From assembly GCA_963770035.1 (NCBI GenBank), contig CAVYON010000053.1, positions 372,001-436,000 on the forward strand: a DNA stretch of 64,000 nt. Reading direction: 5' to 3'. The DNA is from Roseiarcus sp963770035 (GTDB taxonomy: Bacteria > Pseudomonadota > Alphaproteobacteria > Rhizobiales > Beijerinckiaceae). Of this stretch, positions 8,385-17,131 are shown piece by piece. A program made the position numbers and the translations under genes. The notes under the pieces are model-generated. The model saw only the letters and a list, made by a program, of their open reading frames with translations, was not told the origin of the DNA and did no database searches. Within the stretch, counting starts at the first letter, position 1; the number at the start of each line of letters is the position of its first letter.

Positions 8385-11300
8385 CTACAGAGTTCCCCAC
8401 CCTCCTCCGGTCGGCGTGACGATCTCGATCGCTTCGCCCGCCTCGACCTCGGTCTGCGCGCATCCCGGCAGAACCTCGATGCGGCCGTCATTGCGGCGCA
8501 CGGAATTCCGGCCGAGTTCGCCGGGCTCGCCGCCCGCGACGCCCGGGTTCGGCGCCTCGCGATGGCCGCTGAGCACCGCGACGTGCATCGGCTTCAAAAA
8601 CCGGATGCGCCGCAGCGTCCCGTCGCCGGCCTTCCATCGCCCCTTGCCGCCCGAGCCGCGGCGGATGTGGAAATCCTCGAGCACGACGGGAAGCGGCTCT
8701 CCAAAATCTCCGGATCGGTCAGGCGCGAATTGGTCATGTGCGTATGCACCGCCGCCGCGCCGTCGAAGCCCGGGCCGGCGGGCGCGCCGGAGCAGATCGT
8801 CTCGTAATATTGATGGGTCGCGTCTCCAAAGGTCAGATTGTTCATCGTGCCCTGCGCGGAGCCGAGCGCCTTGAGCGCGGCGAACAGCGTGTCGGTCACC
8901 GCCTGCGACACCTCGACGTTGCCCGCGACCACCGCGGCGGGGTAGCGCGGCGAGAGCATCGAGCCTTCCGGCAAGATCACCCGGATCGGCTTCAGGCAGC
9001 CGGCGTTCATCGGGATGTCGTCGTCGACCATGACGCGGAAGACATAGAGCACGGCGGCGCGGGTGACGGGCTCCGGCGCGTTGAAGTTGTTGGGTTGCTG
9101 CGGCGAGGTTCCCGAAAAATCGACGGTCGCCTCGCGGCGCTGCCGGTCGACCGTGATCCTCACCTTAATCACCGCGCCCTGGTCGGAGGCCGATTCCGCC
9201 GCGCAGTCGGCGAGCCGGTCGATCACCCGGCGTACGCTCTCCTCGGCGTTGTCCTGCACGTGGCCCATGTAAGCCTCGACCGTCTCGAGCGAAAAATGCT
9301 CGACCATGCGGCGAAGCTCGCGGACGCCCTTGGTGTTGGCGGCGATCTGCGCCTTGAGGTCGTTGACGTTCTGGACCGGATTGCGCGCCGGCCAGGGCCC
9401 ATGGGTCAGGAGCTCGATCAGCGCGCGCTCGCGAAACCGGCCGCGCTCGACCAGCAGGAAATTGTCGATATAGACGCCCTCCTCGTGGATCGTGGTCGCG
9501 AGCGGCGACATCGAGCCCGGCGCGATCCCGCCGATGTCGGCGTGATGGCCGCGCGAGGCGACCCAGAAGAGCAGGGTCTCGCCGTTGTCGTCGAACACCG
9601 GCGTGCAGACGGTGATGTCGGGCAGATGCGTGCCGCCGTTGTAGGGGGCGTTGAGCGCGAACACGTCGCCCGGTCGGATGCGGCCGGCGTTGTCCTTGAT
9701 AATTGTCTCGACCGAACGATCCATCGAGCCCAGATGCACCGGCATGTGCGGCGCGTTGGCGACGAGGGCGCCGTGCCGGTCGAACACCGCGCAGGAGAAG
9801 TCGAGCCGCTCCTTGATGTTGACCGAATAGGCCGTGTTTTGCAGCGTCACGCCCATCTGCTCGGCGATCGACATGAAGAGGTTATTGAAGATCTCGAGCA
9901 TCACCGGATCGGCCTTCGAGCCGATCGCCTCACGCTTCGGCGGGGCCTCCACGCGGGTCATCACGACATGGTTCTTGCGTGTGATCTCCGCCCGCCAGCC
10001 CGGCTCGACCACGATCGTCTGGTGCGGCTCGATGACGAGCGCGGGGCCATCGACGCCGGCGCCGATCGGCAGCGCGTCGCGCAGATGGACGTCGGCTTCG
10101 CGCCAGACGCCCTTGGAGAAGATGCGTGTGGCGCGTGCAGGCTGTAGCCGCGCTCGGTGAGCGCGGACGCGGTCATCGACCGCGTCTACAGGCGCCCGCT
10201 CGGAAAAGCGCGCCGCGCCGCCGACCGCCTCGGCCGACACCGCTTCGATCACCAGCGCCTTTGAATTGTCGATGAAGCCGAACCGTGCGGCGTGCGCCGC
10301 CTCGAACGCGCGCCGCATGGCGGACGGCGAGGCGAGCTTGACCTCGATCGTCGTATCGGAGCCCGCGTAGCGAAGCTGCGCCCGAAGATGGACCTTGATG
10401 TCCTTGCGCTCGACCCCCTGGCTCTCGACCTCGGCGCGCGCGCTCTCGGCCAGCGCGTCCGCGACGCCCCCGACACGGACGAGCGCCTCGACGTCGAGTG
10501 GCTCGTCGACGCCTTGCGCGCGCTCGGCGGCGATGTCGGCGAGGCCCATGCCATAGGCCGAGAGCAGCGACGACAGCGGATGGATCAGCACGGTCGAGAT
10601 CGACAGCGCGTCCGCGACGTCGCAGGCGTGCTGGCCGCCGGCGCCGCCGAAGCAATTGAGGGCGTAGCGCGTCACGTCGTAGCCGCGCGCGACCGAGATC
10701 GTCTTGATCGCCTCCGCCATTTTGGCGACCGCGATGGCGAGGAAGCCGTCGGCGGCCGCCTCGGGCGCGCGCCCGTCGCCGATCTCTGTTGCCAGAGCCG
10801 CAAATTTCGCGCGCACGACGTTGGCGTCGAGCGGCGCGTCGCCGGTCGGCCCGAACACCTTGGGGAAGAGATCGGGAATGAGCTTGCCGGTCATCAGATT
10901 GGCGTCGGTCACGGCGAGCGGTCCGCCGTGGCCGTAGCAGGCCGGGCCGGGATGGGCGCCGGCGGAGTCGGGGCCGACTCGAAAGCGCGCGCCGTCGAAA
11001 TGCAGGATCGAGCCGCCGCCGGCGGCGACCGTGTGGATCTTCATCATCGGCGCGCGCATGCGTACGCCCGCGACCTCGGTCTCGAAGGCGCGCTCGAAGG
11101 CCCCATCGAAATGGGCGACGTCGGTCGAGGTGCCGCCCATGTCGAAGCCGATGACGCGGTCGAAGCCGGCGCTCTCGGCCGTGCGCGCCATCGCCACCAC
11201 CCCGCCCGCCGGGCCGGAGAGAATGGCGTCCTTGCCGGCGAAGAGCTTTGCCGACGTGAGCCCGCCCGACGACATCATGAACATGACGCGCGCGCCCGTG

Positions 11301-12061
11301 CGCTCGACGTCGAGCGCATTCGACACGCGCTCGACGTAGCGGGCGAGGATCGGCGACAGATAGGCGTCGACCACGGTCGTGTCGCCGCGCCCGACGAACT
11401 TGATCAGGGCCGAGCAGCGATGGCTCTCGGACACCTGCGCAAAGCCGAGCGCGCGGGCGATCTCGCCGACCAGCCGCTCGTGCGCGGGATAGCGGTAGGC
11501 GTGCATGAACACGATTGCGACCGCGTCGAAACCTTGCGAGCGCGCCTCGCCGAGCGCCGCCCGCACAGCCTCGGGGTCGGGTGCGGCCTCGACGGTTCCA
11601 TCGGCCAGGATGCGCTCGTCGATCTCGATCACGCGCGCATAAAGCTGTTCCGGCTTGACGATGGCCTTGGCGAAGATTTTCGGGCGCGCCTGGTAGCCGA
11701 TCTCGAGCGCGTCGCGGAAACCGCGCGAGGTGACGAGCAGCGTGCGCTCGCCGCGCCGCTCGAGCAGCGCATTGGTCGCGACCGTCGTGCCCATCTTGAC
11801 CGCGCGAACCGCCCCGGCAGGGATCGGCTCGCCCGCCTGTAGGGCGGGGTCGCTGACCCCGCCCGGCGGGCTCAACGAGCCCGCCCTACAAGAGCGAAGG
11901 CCCAGGAGCCGGCGGATCGCCTCTACCGCGGCGTCGTCGTAGAGCGCGCTGTCCGAGAGCAGCTTCAGGGCGTGCAGGCGGCCCTTTGGATCGCGGCCGA
12001 TGACGTCGGTGAAGGTGCCGCCGCGATCGATCCAGAAGTCCCAACCGCCCTTCGTCTTCAC
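8385..12061 (-). CDS. Fused hydantoinase A/B (5-oxoprolinase-type), frameshift near 8687, two palindromic elements in frame
   Basis: An ATP-dependent amidohydrolase of the hydantoinase/5-oxoprolinase family with A and B subunits fused. The first ~680 residues form HyuA (WIDRGGTFTDVIGRDP near the start, IGFDMGGTSTDVA, GGAGGQHACDVA). The rest forms HyuB (EIFNNLFMSIAEQMGVTLQN, ILFWVASRGHHADIGG-like segment). It would hydrolyse a cyclic imide or 5-oxoproline-like substrate. The frame breaks after ESRFP near 8687, where one base is missing; VVLEDFHIRRGSGGKGRW continues in the next frame to the stop at 8385. Two element insertions (11837-11891, 10142-10191) add about 19 and 17 foreign codons. The GTG at 12061 has a GAGGG upstream; TTG at 12088 is an alternative start. 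Confidence 0.85.
10142..10191. repeat. Palindromic double-hairpin element inside hydantoinase coding sequence (copy B)
   Basis: CTGTAG, then hairpin CCGCGCTCggtGAGCGCGG, then hairpin ACGCGGTCatcGACCGCGT, then CTACAG. It is 50 bases long and read through in frame on the minus strand, adding a basic segment (VDAVDDRVRAHRARLQ) between SERAP and ARATRIFSKG. Confidence 0.88.
11837..11891. repeat. Palindromic double-hairpin element inside hydantoinase coding sequence (copy A)
   Basis: CTGTAG, then hairpin GGCGGGGTCgctGACCCCGCC, then hairpin GGCGGGCTCaacGAGCCCGCC, then CTACAA. It is translated in frame as about 19 residues (SCRAGSLSPPGGVSDPALQ) inserted between RRLLGL and AGEPIPAG, near residue 60 of the protein. 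Terminal hexamers and loop pattern match the array copies. Confidence 0.88.
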
Positions 12062-12156
12062 GATCGTGTGACCCTCGTTCGCGCCCAATCTTTGCCGCGC
12101 CGCGAGCCTACGAAAGGTTTTGCGATCGGCGCAACAGCAGGCAAGGGCGTTCGGAC

Positions 12157-13137
12157 ATGGACACTGTGAGATTTGGCAAGACGGGCATGCAGGTGTCGAG
12201 GCTTTGCCTCGGCTGCATGACCTATGGCTCGCCCAAGTGGCGCGAATGGATCCTGCCGGAAGAGGCGTCGCGGCCGTTTATTCGCGAGGCGCTGGAGAAG
12301 GGGATCACCTTCTTCGACACGGCCGACGTCTATTCGCAGGGCGCGAGCGAGGAGATTTTGGGCCGGGCGCTCAAGGAATACGCCAAGCGGTCCGAGGTGG
12401 TGATCGCCACCAAGGTCCATGGGGCGATGGGGCACGGCCCCAACGCCAAGGGGCTGTCGCGCAAGCATATTCTTGAGGGGATCGACGCCTCGCTGAAGCG
12501 CCTCGGGGTCGACTACGTCGATCTCTACCAGATCCATCGCTTCGACCCGGCGACGCCGATAGAGGAGACGATGGAGGCGCTGAACGACGTCGTGCGCGCC
12601 GGCAAGGCGCTCTATATCGGCGCGTCGTCGATGTATGCTTGGCAATTCGCCCGCATGATCGACATCGCCCGCGCGCGCGGCCACGCCGAATTCGTCTCGA
12701 TGCAGAACTACTACAATCTCGTCTATCGCGAGGAAGAGCGCGAGATGATGGCGTTCTGCCGGTTCGAAAACATTGCCGTCATCCCCTGGTCGCCGATGGC
12801 GCGCGGCTATCTTGCAGGCACAGGAGTTGGCCACAATGCTGCGACGGTGCGCGGCCGCACCGACCCGTACAGCGTGACGCTGGGCCTCGGATCGGGCGAG
12901 GACGAGGCGATCCGCAAGCGTGTCAGTGAGACGGCGGCGGAGCTCGGGACGAAGCCCGCGATCGTCGCGCTCGCCTGGGTGCTGTCGAAACCCTACGTGA
13001 CCGCGCCGATCATCGGCGCCTCGAAGCCGCACCACCTCGCCGACGCGATCGCCGCGACCGAGCTCAAGCTCGACGCCCCCACAATCGCCAAACTCGAGGA
13101 GCCCTATCGGCCCAAGGCGGTCGCCGGGCACGAGTAG
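12157..13137 (+). CDS. Aldo/keto reductase
   Basis: A 326-residue NADPH-dependent oxidoreductase of the aldo/keto reductase superfamily with a (beta/alpha)8 barrel. The catalytic tetrad is visible: D54 and Y59 in FFDTADVYSQGASE, K86 in IATKVHG, and the histidine of LYQIHRFD near 128. The late IIGASKPHHLADAI segment matches the cofactor phosphate-binding region. Length is normal for the YajO/Tas-like branch. It is divergent from the hydantoinase gene and followed by a DUF427 gene. Substrate cannot be told from sequence. Confidence 0.92.
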   Translation: MDTVRFGKTGMQVSRLCLGCMTYGSPKWREWILPEEASRPFIREALEKGITFFDTADVYSQGASEEILGRALKEYAKRSEVVIATKVHGAMGHGPNAKGLSRKHILEGIDASLKRLGVDYVDLYQIHRFDPATPIEETMEALNDVVRAGKALYIGASSMYAWQFARMIDIARARGHAEFVSMQNYYNLVYREEEREMMAFCRFENIAVIPWSPMARGYLAGTGVGHNAATVRGRTDPYSVTLGLGSGEDEAIRKRVSETAAELGTKPAIVALAWVLSKPYVTAPIIGASKPHHLADAIAATELKLDAPTIAKLEEPYRPKAVAGHE

Positions 13138-13197
13138 TTCGTTCGCGCCGCCAGCGTCGATCGCTGCCGCCGCCCTTACCCAGTTCAAGGAGGAGCC

Positions 13198-13560
13198 ATG
13201 ACCGAGGCCGGGACAAAAGACCATCCGATCACGATCGAGCCCCTCCCCGGGCGCGTGCGCGTCGTCTGGCGCGGGCGGACGATCGGAGAGACGACGCGGG
13301 CGCTCGAACTCGCCGAGGCCGGCTACAAGCCGGTCGCCTATATTCCGCGCGAGGACGTCAATATGACCCTGCTCGAGCGAACCGACCGGGTCACGACCTG
13401 CCCGTACAAGGGCGAGGCGAACTATTATTCGATTCGAGACGCAGAGGCGCACGACGACAACGCGGTCTGGACCTACGAGCATCCGAAGGGCAGCGTCGGC
13501 GAAATCACCGGCCATCTGGCCTTCTATCCGAACCGGGTCGAAGTCGTGCGCGAAGGCTAG
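13198..13560 (+). CDS. DUF427 family protein
   Basis: A 120-residue protein of the DUF427 family, small beta-rich proteins of unknown function. The family core is clear: GRVRVVWRGRTIGETTRALE, then VAYIPREDVNMTLLERTD, then TTCPYKGEANYYSIR and VWTYEHP, ending with HLAFYPNRVEVV. The conserved CPYKG cysteine and lysine are present. A GGAGG ribosome binding site (13190-13194) precedes the ATG. It lies 60 bases after the aldo/keto reductase and may be cotranscribed with it. Confidence 0.92.
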   Translation: MTEAGTKDHPITIEPLPGRVRVVWRGRTIGETTRALELAEAGYKPVAYIPREDVNMTLLERTDRVTTCPYKGEANYYSIRDAEAHDDNAVWTYEHPKGSVGEITGHLAFYPNRVEVVREG

Positions 13561-13581
13561 GGGCTACGGCGCGCGTGCTGT

Positions 13582-14566
13582 TCAGTTTGCAGGCTGAACC
13601 ACCAGCCCGGACGGGCATCCCGGCTGCGACGGCGCGGCGGCGAGAATGAGATCGCCGATTGGCGCCGAACCGGCAACATCGCCGGCCAGCGAAATGACGA
13701 GTTCGCCAATCGTCCGCTGCGAACCGTGACCCTGGCAACTCACGCTCACCCGCGCGCCGGCGCCAGCGCCGAACGACTTGTCGAACGCGGCTTAAATCGC
13801 GTCGGACGAAAGAGACTTGCCGAGGTTTTGGTCGAACAGTTCCCGCACAGCAGAAGCGTTGACCTGCTCGGCAAGCGCCGCGGCGCGGTTGAAATACAGA
13901 GTCGGGCGTGGCGCCGAAGCAGGTTCCGTGCACGATCCATTCGTGGCGCTCCAGCCCGGACTGGTAGCCCGGCATGACCGCGGAAAGGCGCTTTTTCGTC
14001 GTCTCGCTCAGATCGGGTTCTGGCAAGCTTGCCCAGTCGTGGCGCCTGTCCGCCGCAGCGAATTCCTGGCCGACATCCCCGCAATAGGCCGTGCCGCGCG
14101 GTTGCGGCCAGAGGCCGTGCAGGCTCAGATGGGTCGCTTCGAAGCTCTGTCGGGTTTCGGCGGCGCATTCGGTCTTGGCGGCGTGTTCAAGGCAGAAGGC
14201 CGGCTCCCAGCCGAGCGCGAGCACATGCGTCGCGCGCGCGGCGCCGGCGTGCGCATCGGCGGATGGCGTGACCTCAGCGCCGTTGACATCGCCGCAAGCG
14301 ACTTCAACCCAACGCTGCGCGGGCGATGCGCCCTCGACCGTGATCTGGTAGTAGGTCGCCTCGGCTTTGTTCTTTCCCGTGATCGGGTACGAGCGGCCGG
14401 GCTCGAGCGTCACGTTGCCCGGATTTGTCTGCTTATGGATCGACTGATAGGCGGGGCAACCCTGCCTGGCGACCAACGTCCCCGACATCGCGACCTGCGC
14501 GGACGCCGGCGTAAGGCCGAAACACAAGCCAATCGCAACGATGGATAGCAGGCTCTTCGTTTGCAA
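13582..14566 (-). pseudogene. RNase T2 family ribonuclease, disrupted by frameshift and stop
   Basis: A secreted T2-type ribonuclease, normally a periplasmic endoribonuclease with two catalytic histidine boxes. Both boxes are readable: HLSLHGLWPQPRG (CAS I) and ERHEWIVHGTCFGA (CAS II). A signal peptide (LLSIVAIGLCFGLTPASA) starts at a TTG near 14566. After GATPDS one extra base near 13897 moves the frame. The rest (YFNRAAALAEQVNASAVREL) continues in the next frame, has an in-frame TAA (SSDAI*AAFDKS), and reaches a TGA at 13582. Two independent lesions make this a real pseudogene rather than a single base-call error. The mature N-terminal half also has a CPAYQSIHKQTNPG segment. Confidence 0.85.
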
Positions 14567-14787
14567 CGTCTTCCACCAATCGCCGGATCGGCCAATGAAC
14601 TCAACCGCCCTCGACGGATACCGGCTCGCGGTGCTGAGGGCAACCGCCGTCTCCTTGTCGCGATGATGAATGGCGAAGCCGTCATCTCCGAAGGCGGGGC
14701 CGCTCATCGGGTGACCGGCCCGCCAGGCCTTGAAATGCCGATCGCGCTCGCGATCTTTCGGGAACGGAAAGTGTCAGGAGGCGAACA

Positions 14788-15651
14788 ATGGCGGAACCGG
14801 CGAACCGCGTCTCAAAAGCCGACCTCAAAGGCAAGACCATCCTCGTCACCGGCTCGACCGACGGCGTCGGGCGCTGGGTCGCCGAGCGGCTCGCGGCGCA
14901 AGGCGCGCGCGTGCTCATTCACGGGCGCGACCGGAAGCGCGGCGAAGGGCTGGTCGAAACGATCGCGAAAGGCGGCGGGACGGCGACGTTCCTTCCGGCC
15001 GACCTTTCCGAGCTCGCGTACGTCCGCGGGCTTGCCGACGCCGTGCGGCGCGAGACCGACGCCCTCGACGTCCTCGTCAACAACGCCGGGATCGGAACGG
15101 CGGGAAACGCCCGCGAGGTCAGCGCCGACGGCTTCGAGTTGCGCTTTGCGGTCAACTACCTCGCTGGCTTCCTGCTGACGCGGCTCCTCCTGCCGCTCCT
15201 CGAGAAGCGCGCGCCGTCGCGGATCGTCAACGTCGCCTCCGCCGGACAGCAGGCGATCGACTTCGACGACGTGATGCTGACCCGGGGCTACGGCGGCGCC
15301 CGGGCCTATTGCCAAAGCAAGCTGGCGCAGATCCTGTTCACCATCGACCTCGCCGAGGAGCTGAAGGATCGCGCCGTCACGGTCAACGCGCTGCACCCGG
15401 CGACCTACATGAACACGACCATGGTGCGTCTCAGCGGCGCGCGGCCGATCAGCACGGTCGAGGAAGGCGGCGAGGCGATCCTGAGGCTTATAGCCTCGCC
15501 GGCGCTCGACGGCCGCTCGGGCCTCTATTTCAGCGGCCTGCGCGAGGCGCGCGCCGATGCGCAGGCCTACGACGTCGCCGCCCGCAAGCGCCTGCGCGAT
15601 CTTAGCTTTGACCTCGTCGGCGTGGCGGATCCATTGGCTTCGGGTCGGTGA
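14788..15651 (+). CDS. SDR family NAD(P)-dependent oxidoreductase
   Basis: A 287-residue short-chain dehydrogenase/reductase. The glycine-rich nucleotide-binding motif TGSTDGVG is at residues 21-28 and NNAGIG near 93. The catalytic serine lies in IVNVASAGQQ and the YxxxK motif in YCQSK. The overall arrangement (protochlorophyllide reductase/retinol dehydrogenase-like, with LHPATYMNT after the active site) suggests a carbonyl reductase acting on a hydrophobic substrate. The ATG at 14788 follows an AGGAGG ribosome binding site. A small lipoprotein frame follows four bases after its stop. Confidence 0.92.
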   Translation: MAEPANRVSKADLKGKTILVTGSTDGVGRWVAERLAAQGARVLIHGRDRKRGEGLVETIAKGGGTATFLPADLSELAYVRGLADAVRRETDALDVLVNNAGIGTAGNAREVSADGFELRFAVNYLAGFLLTRLLLPLLEKRAPSRIVNVASAGQQAIDFDDVMLTRGYGGARAYCQSKLAQILFTIDLAEELKDRAVTVNALHPATYMNTTMVRLSGARPISTVEEGGEAILRLIASPALDGRSGLYFSGLREARADAQAYDVAARKRLRDLSFDLVGVADPLASGR

Positions 15652-15654
15652 ACG

Positions 15655-15774
15655 ATGGCGCGAGGGATGGCGATTGCTCTTCTCATCGTGTCGTGTCTCG
15701 CGCTCGGCGCCTGCGCCATGCCGGTCAACGCCCCTGCCCCGATCCCGAGCCCGCACGTCGACTGGCGCGGCTAG
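15655..15774 (+). CDS. Small putative lipoprotein
   Basis: A 39-codon frame directly behind the SDR gene. It encodes a signal sequence of lipoprotein type: MARG, a hydrophobic stretch (MAIALLIVSCLALG) and a lipobox LALGAC, then a short proline-rich mature tail (VNAPAPIPSPHVDW). The size resembles the very small outer-membrane lipoproteins (entericidin-like) of proteobacteria. The call rests only on the lipobox and the tight spacing; function is unknown. Confidence 0.5.
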   Translation: MARGMAIALLIVSCLALGACAMPVNAPAPIPSPHVDWRG

Positions 15775-15881
15775 ACGCTCCTCCCCACGCCCGGCAGGCG
15801 CGCCCTGACGCGCGCCTGCCCGCTGGCCGCCGACAGACGGTCGTCCGCCTAACTCGCCCTTCGCCCATGCTCGGCACACCC

Positions 15882-15905
15882 AAAAAAGGCCGCCTTGCGG
15901 CGGCC
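15882..15905 (-). terminator. Rho-independent terminator of the PEP-CTERM gene
   Basis: Read on the minus strand, GGCCGCCgcaaGGCGGCC is followed by six Ts. It lies 35 bases beyond the stop of the gene at 15940-16608. Confidence 0.8.
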
Positions 15906-15939
15906 AATTGGTTTCAAGGACTGGGAGTAGTCATGTGTG

Positions 15940-16608
15940 TTAGACGATAACGACACTATCCTTCCTCGCCCTTCGGAAGGCGGCATAGCCGAGGCCTGCA
16001 AAGCCCAAGGTCATCATCGCCCAGGTCGCCGGCTCGGGGACGGCCACCATGTGATCGGCGTAGCCCGTAATCAGAGCGGCCGCGGTCGCCTGTGCTGGTG
16101 ACGGGGTAATGAAAATGTGCGCCGCCGCCTCGGTCAGCACATTCGAGGCCGAGCTCCAGGTTCCGCCAACGTCGGTTATTGCGAACGTGATCGTGTCCGA
16201 TGAATGGGTGTAGCCATCGAAGGAATCGATCTTCTGGTTGAAGCTGCCAAACCCATCCTCGTTTCCAGCTCCGCCGTTACTGTATGGCCCAGGAGTAAAG
16301 CCGGTTCCAGCGTTGCCGCCAGTGATGGCGCCGAGGGACCAAGTCGCGGCGTTGACGTTGACGGCCACACTGCCGCCATCGCCGAAGAGGTAGATGTTTC
16401 CTCCCACCACTTCGCTTGTGAACGTCACCTTAGCCGTCGTCGCGCTAGTCAGGTCCACAACCACGGTCCCGAACGGCCCCGCATAGCCGGCCAGGTTGCT
16501 TTCAGTTAACACGTATGTTCGAACGTCAGCGAGCGCCGGGCTGACGGCGAATCCAGCAATCAGGCTGATGAACCCTGCGCCGGCCAATAGAACGCCCTTG
16601 TATGACAT
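15940..16608 (-). CDS. PEP-CTERM sorting domain protein
   Basis: A 222-residue exported protein. A signal peptide (GVLLAGAGFISLIAGFA, cleavage near ALAD) leads a polar, serine/glycine/threonine-rich body of unknown function. The end carries the sorting signal: VPEPATWAMM, a hydrophobic helix (LGFAGLGYAAF) and a basic RRARK tail. Such proteins are processed by an exosortase, often in strains that make extracellular polysaccharide. No exosortase gene is in this window. The ATG at 16608 has a good GGGAGAG site upstream. A terminator follows at 15882-15905, so it is monocistronic. Confidence 0.88.
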   Translation of the reverse strand: MSYKGVLLAGAGFISLIAGFAVSPALADVRTYVLTESNLAGYAGPFGTVVVDLTSATTAKVTFTSEVVGGNIYLFGDGGSVAVNVNAATWSLGAITGGNAGTGFTPGPYSNGGAGNEDGFGSFNQKIDSFDGYTHSSDTITFAITDVGGTWSSASNVLTEAAAHIFITPSPAQATAAALITGYADHMVAVPEPATWAMMTLGFAGLGYAAFRRARKDSVVIV

Positions 16609-17131
16609 AACACTCTCCCTGCCGATGTCGTCGCCTCCGGTTCTGTTACTGCGTCCTTTCGCGCACCTCGGAGTTGCTTGGCTTTGCGCTTTCAGCAGTT
16701 GTGTCTTGCCGAAGCTGACGTCATCTTCTCTCTGTTTCGCGCTGACCCTTTGCTGCACATCCGTCGAACGGGCCTTCCGCGGAGATTAAAGTTATAGCCG
16801 CATTCCATCCAAAAGATGACAACCTGTCCACAACGGCCAGATTGCCAGATTAAGGACGTTTGTTAACGCAATGCTCTTTCACAGGAAAAGCAGCGTGGTG
16901 CGGCGGATTGTCGCTACGGAAGGAGGCTTGGCGCCCTTGACGCGGAGGACGCGCATTCTGGCCGTTGGCGCTGAGAAGCCCGCTCATCCATGTGAGTCGC
17001 GATCGGTCCCGCTCAGTATTGGCGCAGCCAAGGGGAACCCTCAAACCGGCGCTAGCAGCATTGAAATATCGAGTTTTTTTCGCCGCTTTCGGCCCCATTT
17101 CTAGTGGCTAAACATCCAACGGTCGTCGCGG
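16609..17131. other. Gene-free intergenic stretch
   Basis: The 5' flank of the PEP-CTERM gene and the 3' flank of the sorbosone-dehydrogenase-like gene. No supported coding frame, RNA gene or repeat is visible. The part at 16790-16870 is AT-richer and may hold the promoter of the minus-strand PEP-CTERM gene. Confidence 0.4.

Noticed and set aside
7577..8394. Array considered as a CRISPR locus
   Set aside because: Units of about 160 bp consist of a gene tail and a palindrome; there are no uniform short repeats with unique spacers, and no cas genes.
8738..10147. Long plus-strand frames opposite the hydantoinase gene
   Set aside because: These arise from the high-GC antisense of a well-supported gene and encode arginine-rich text without any family pattern.
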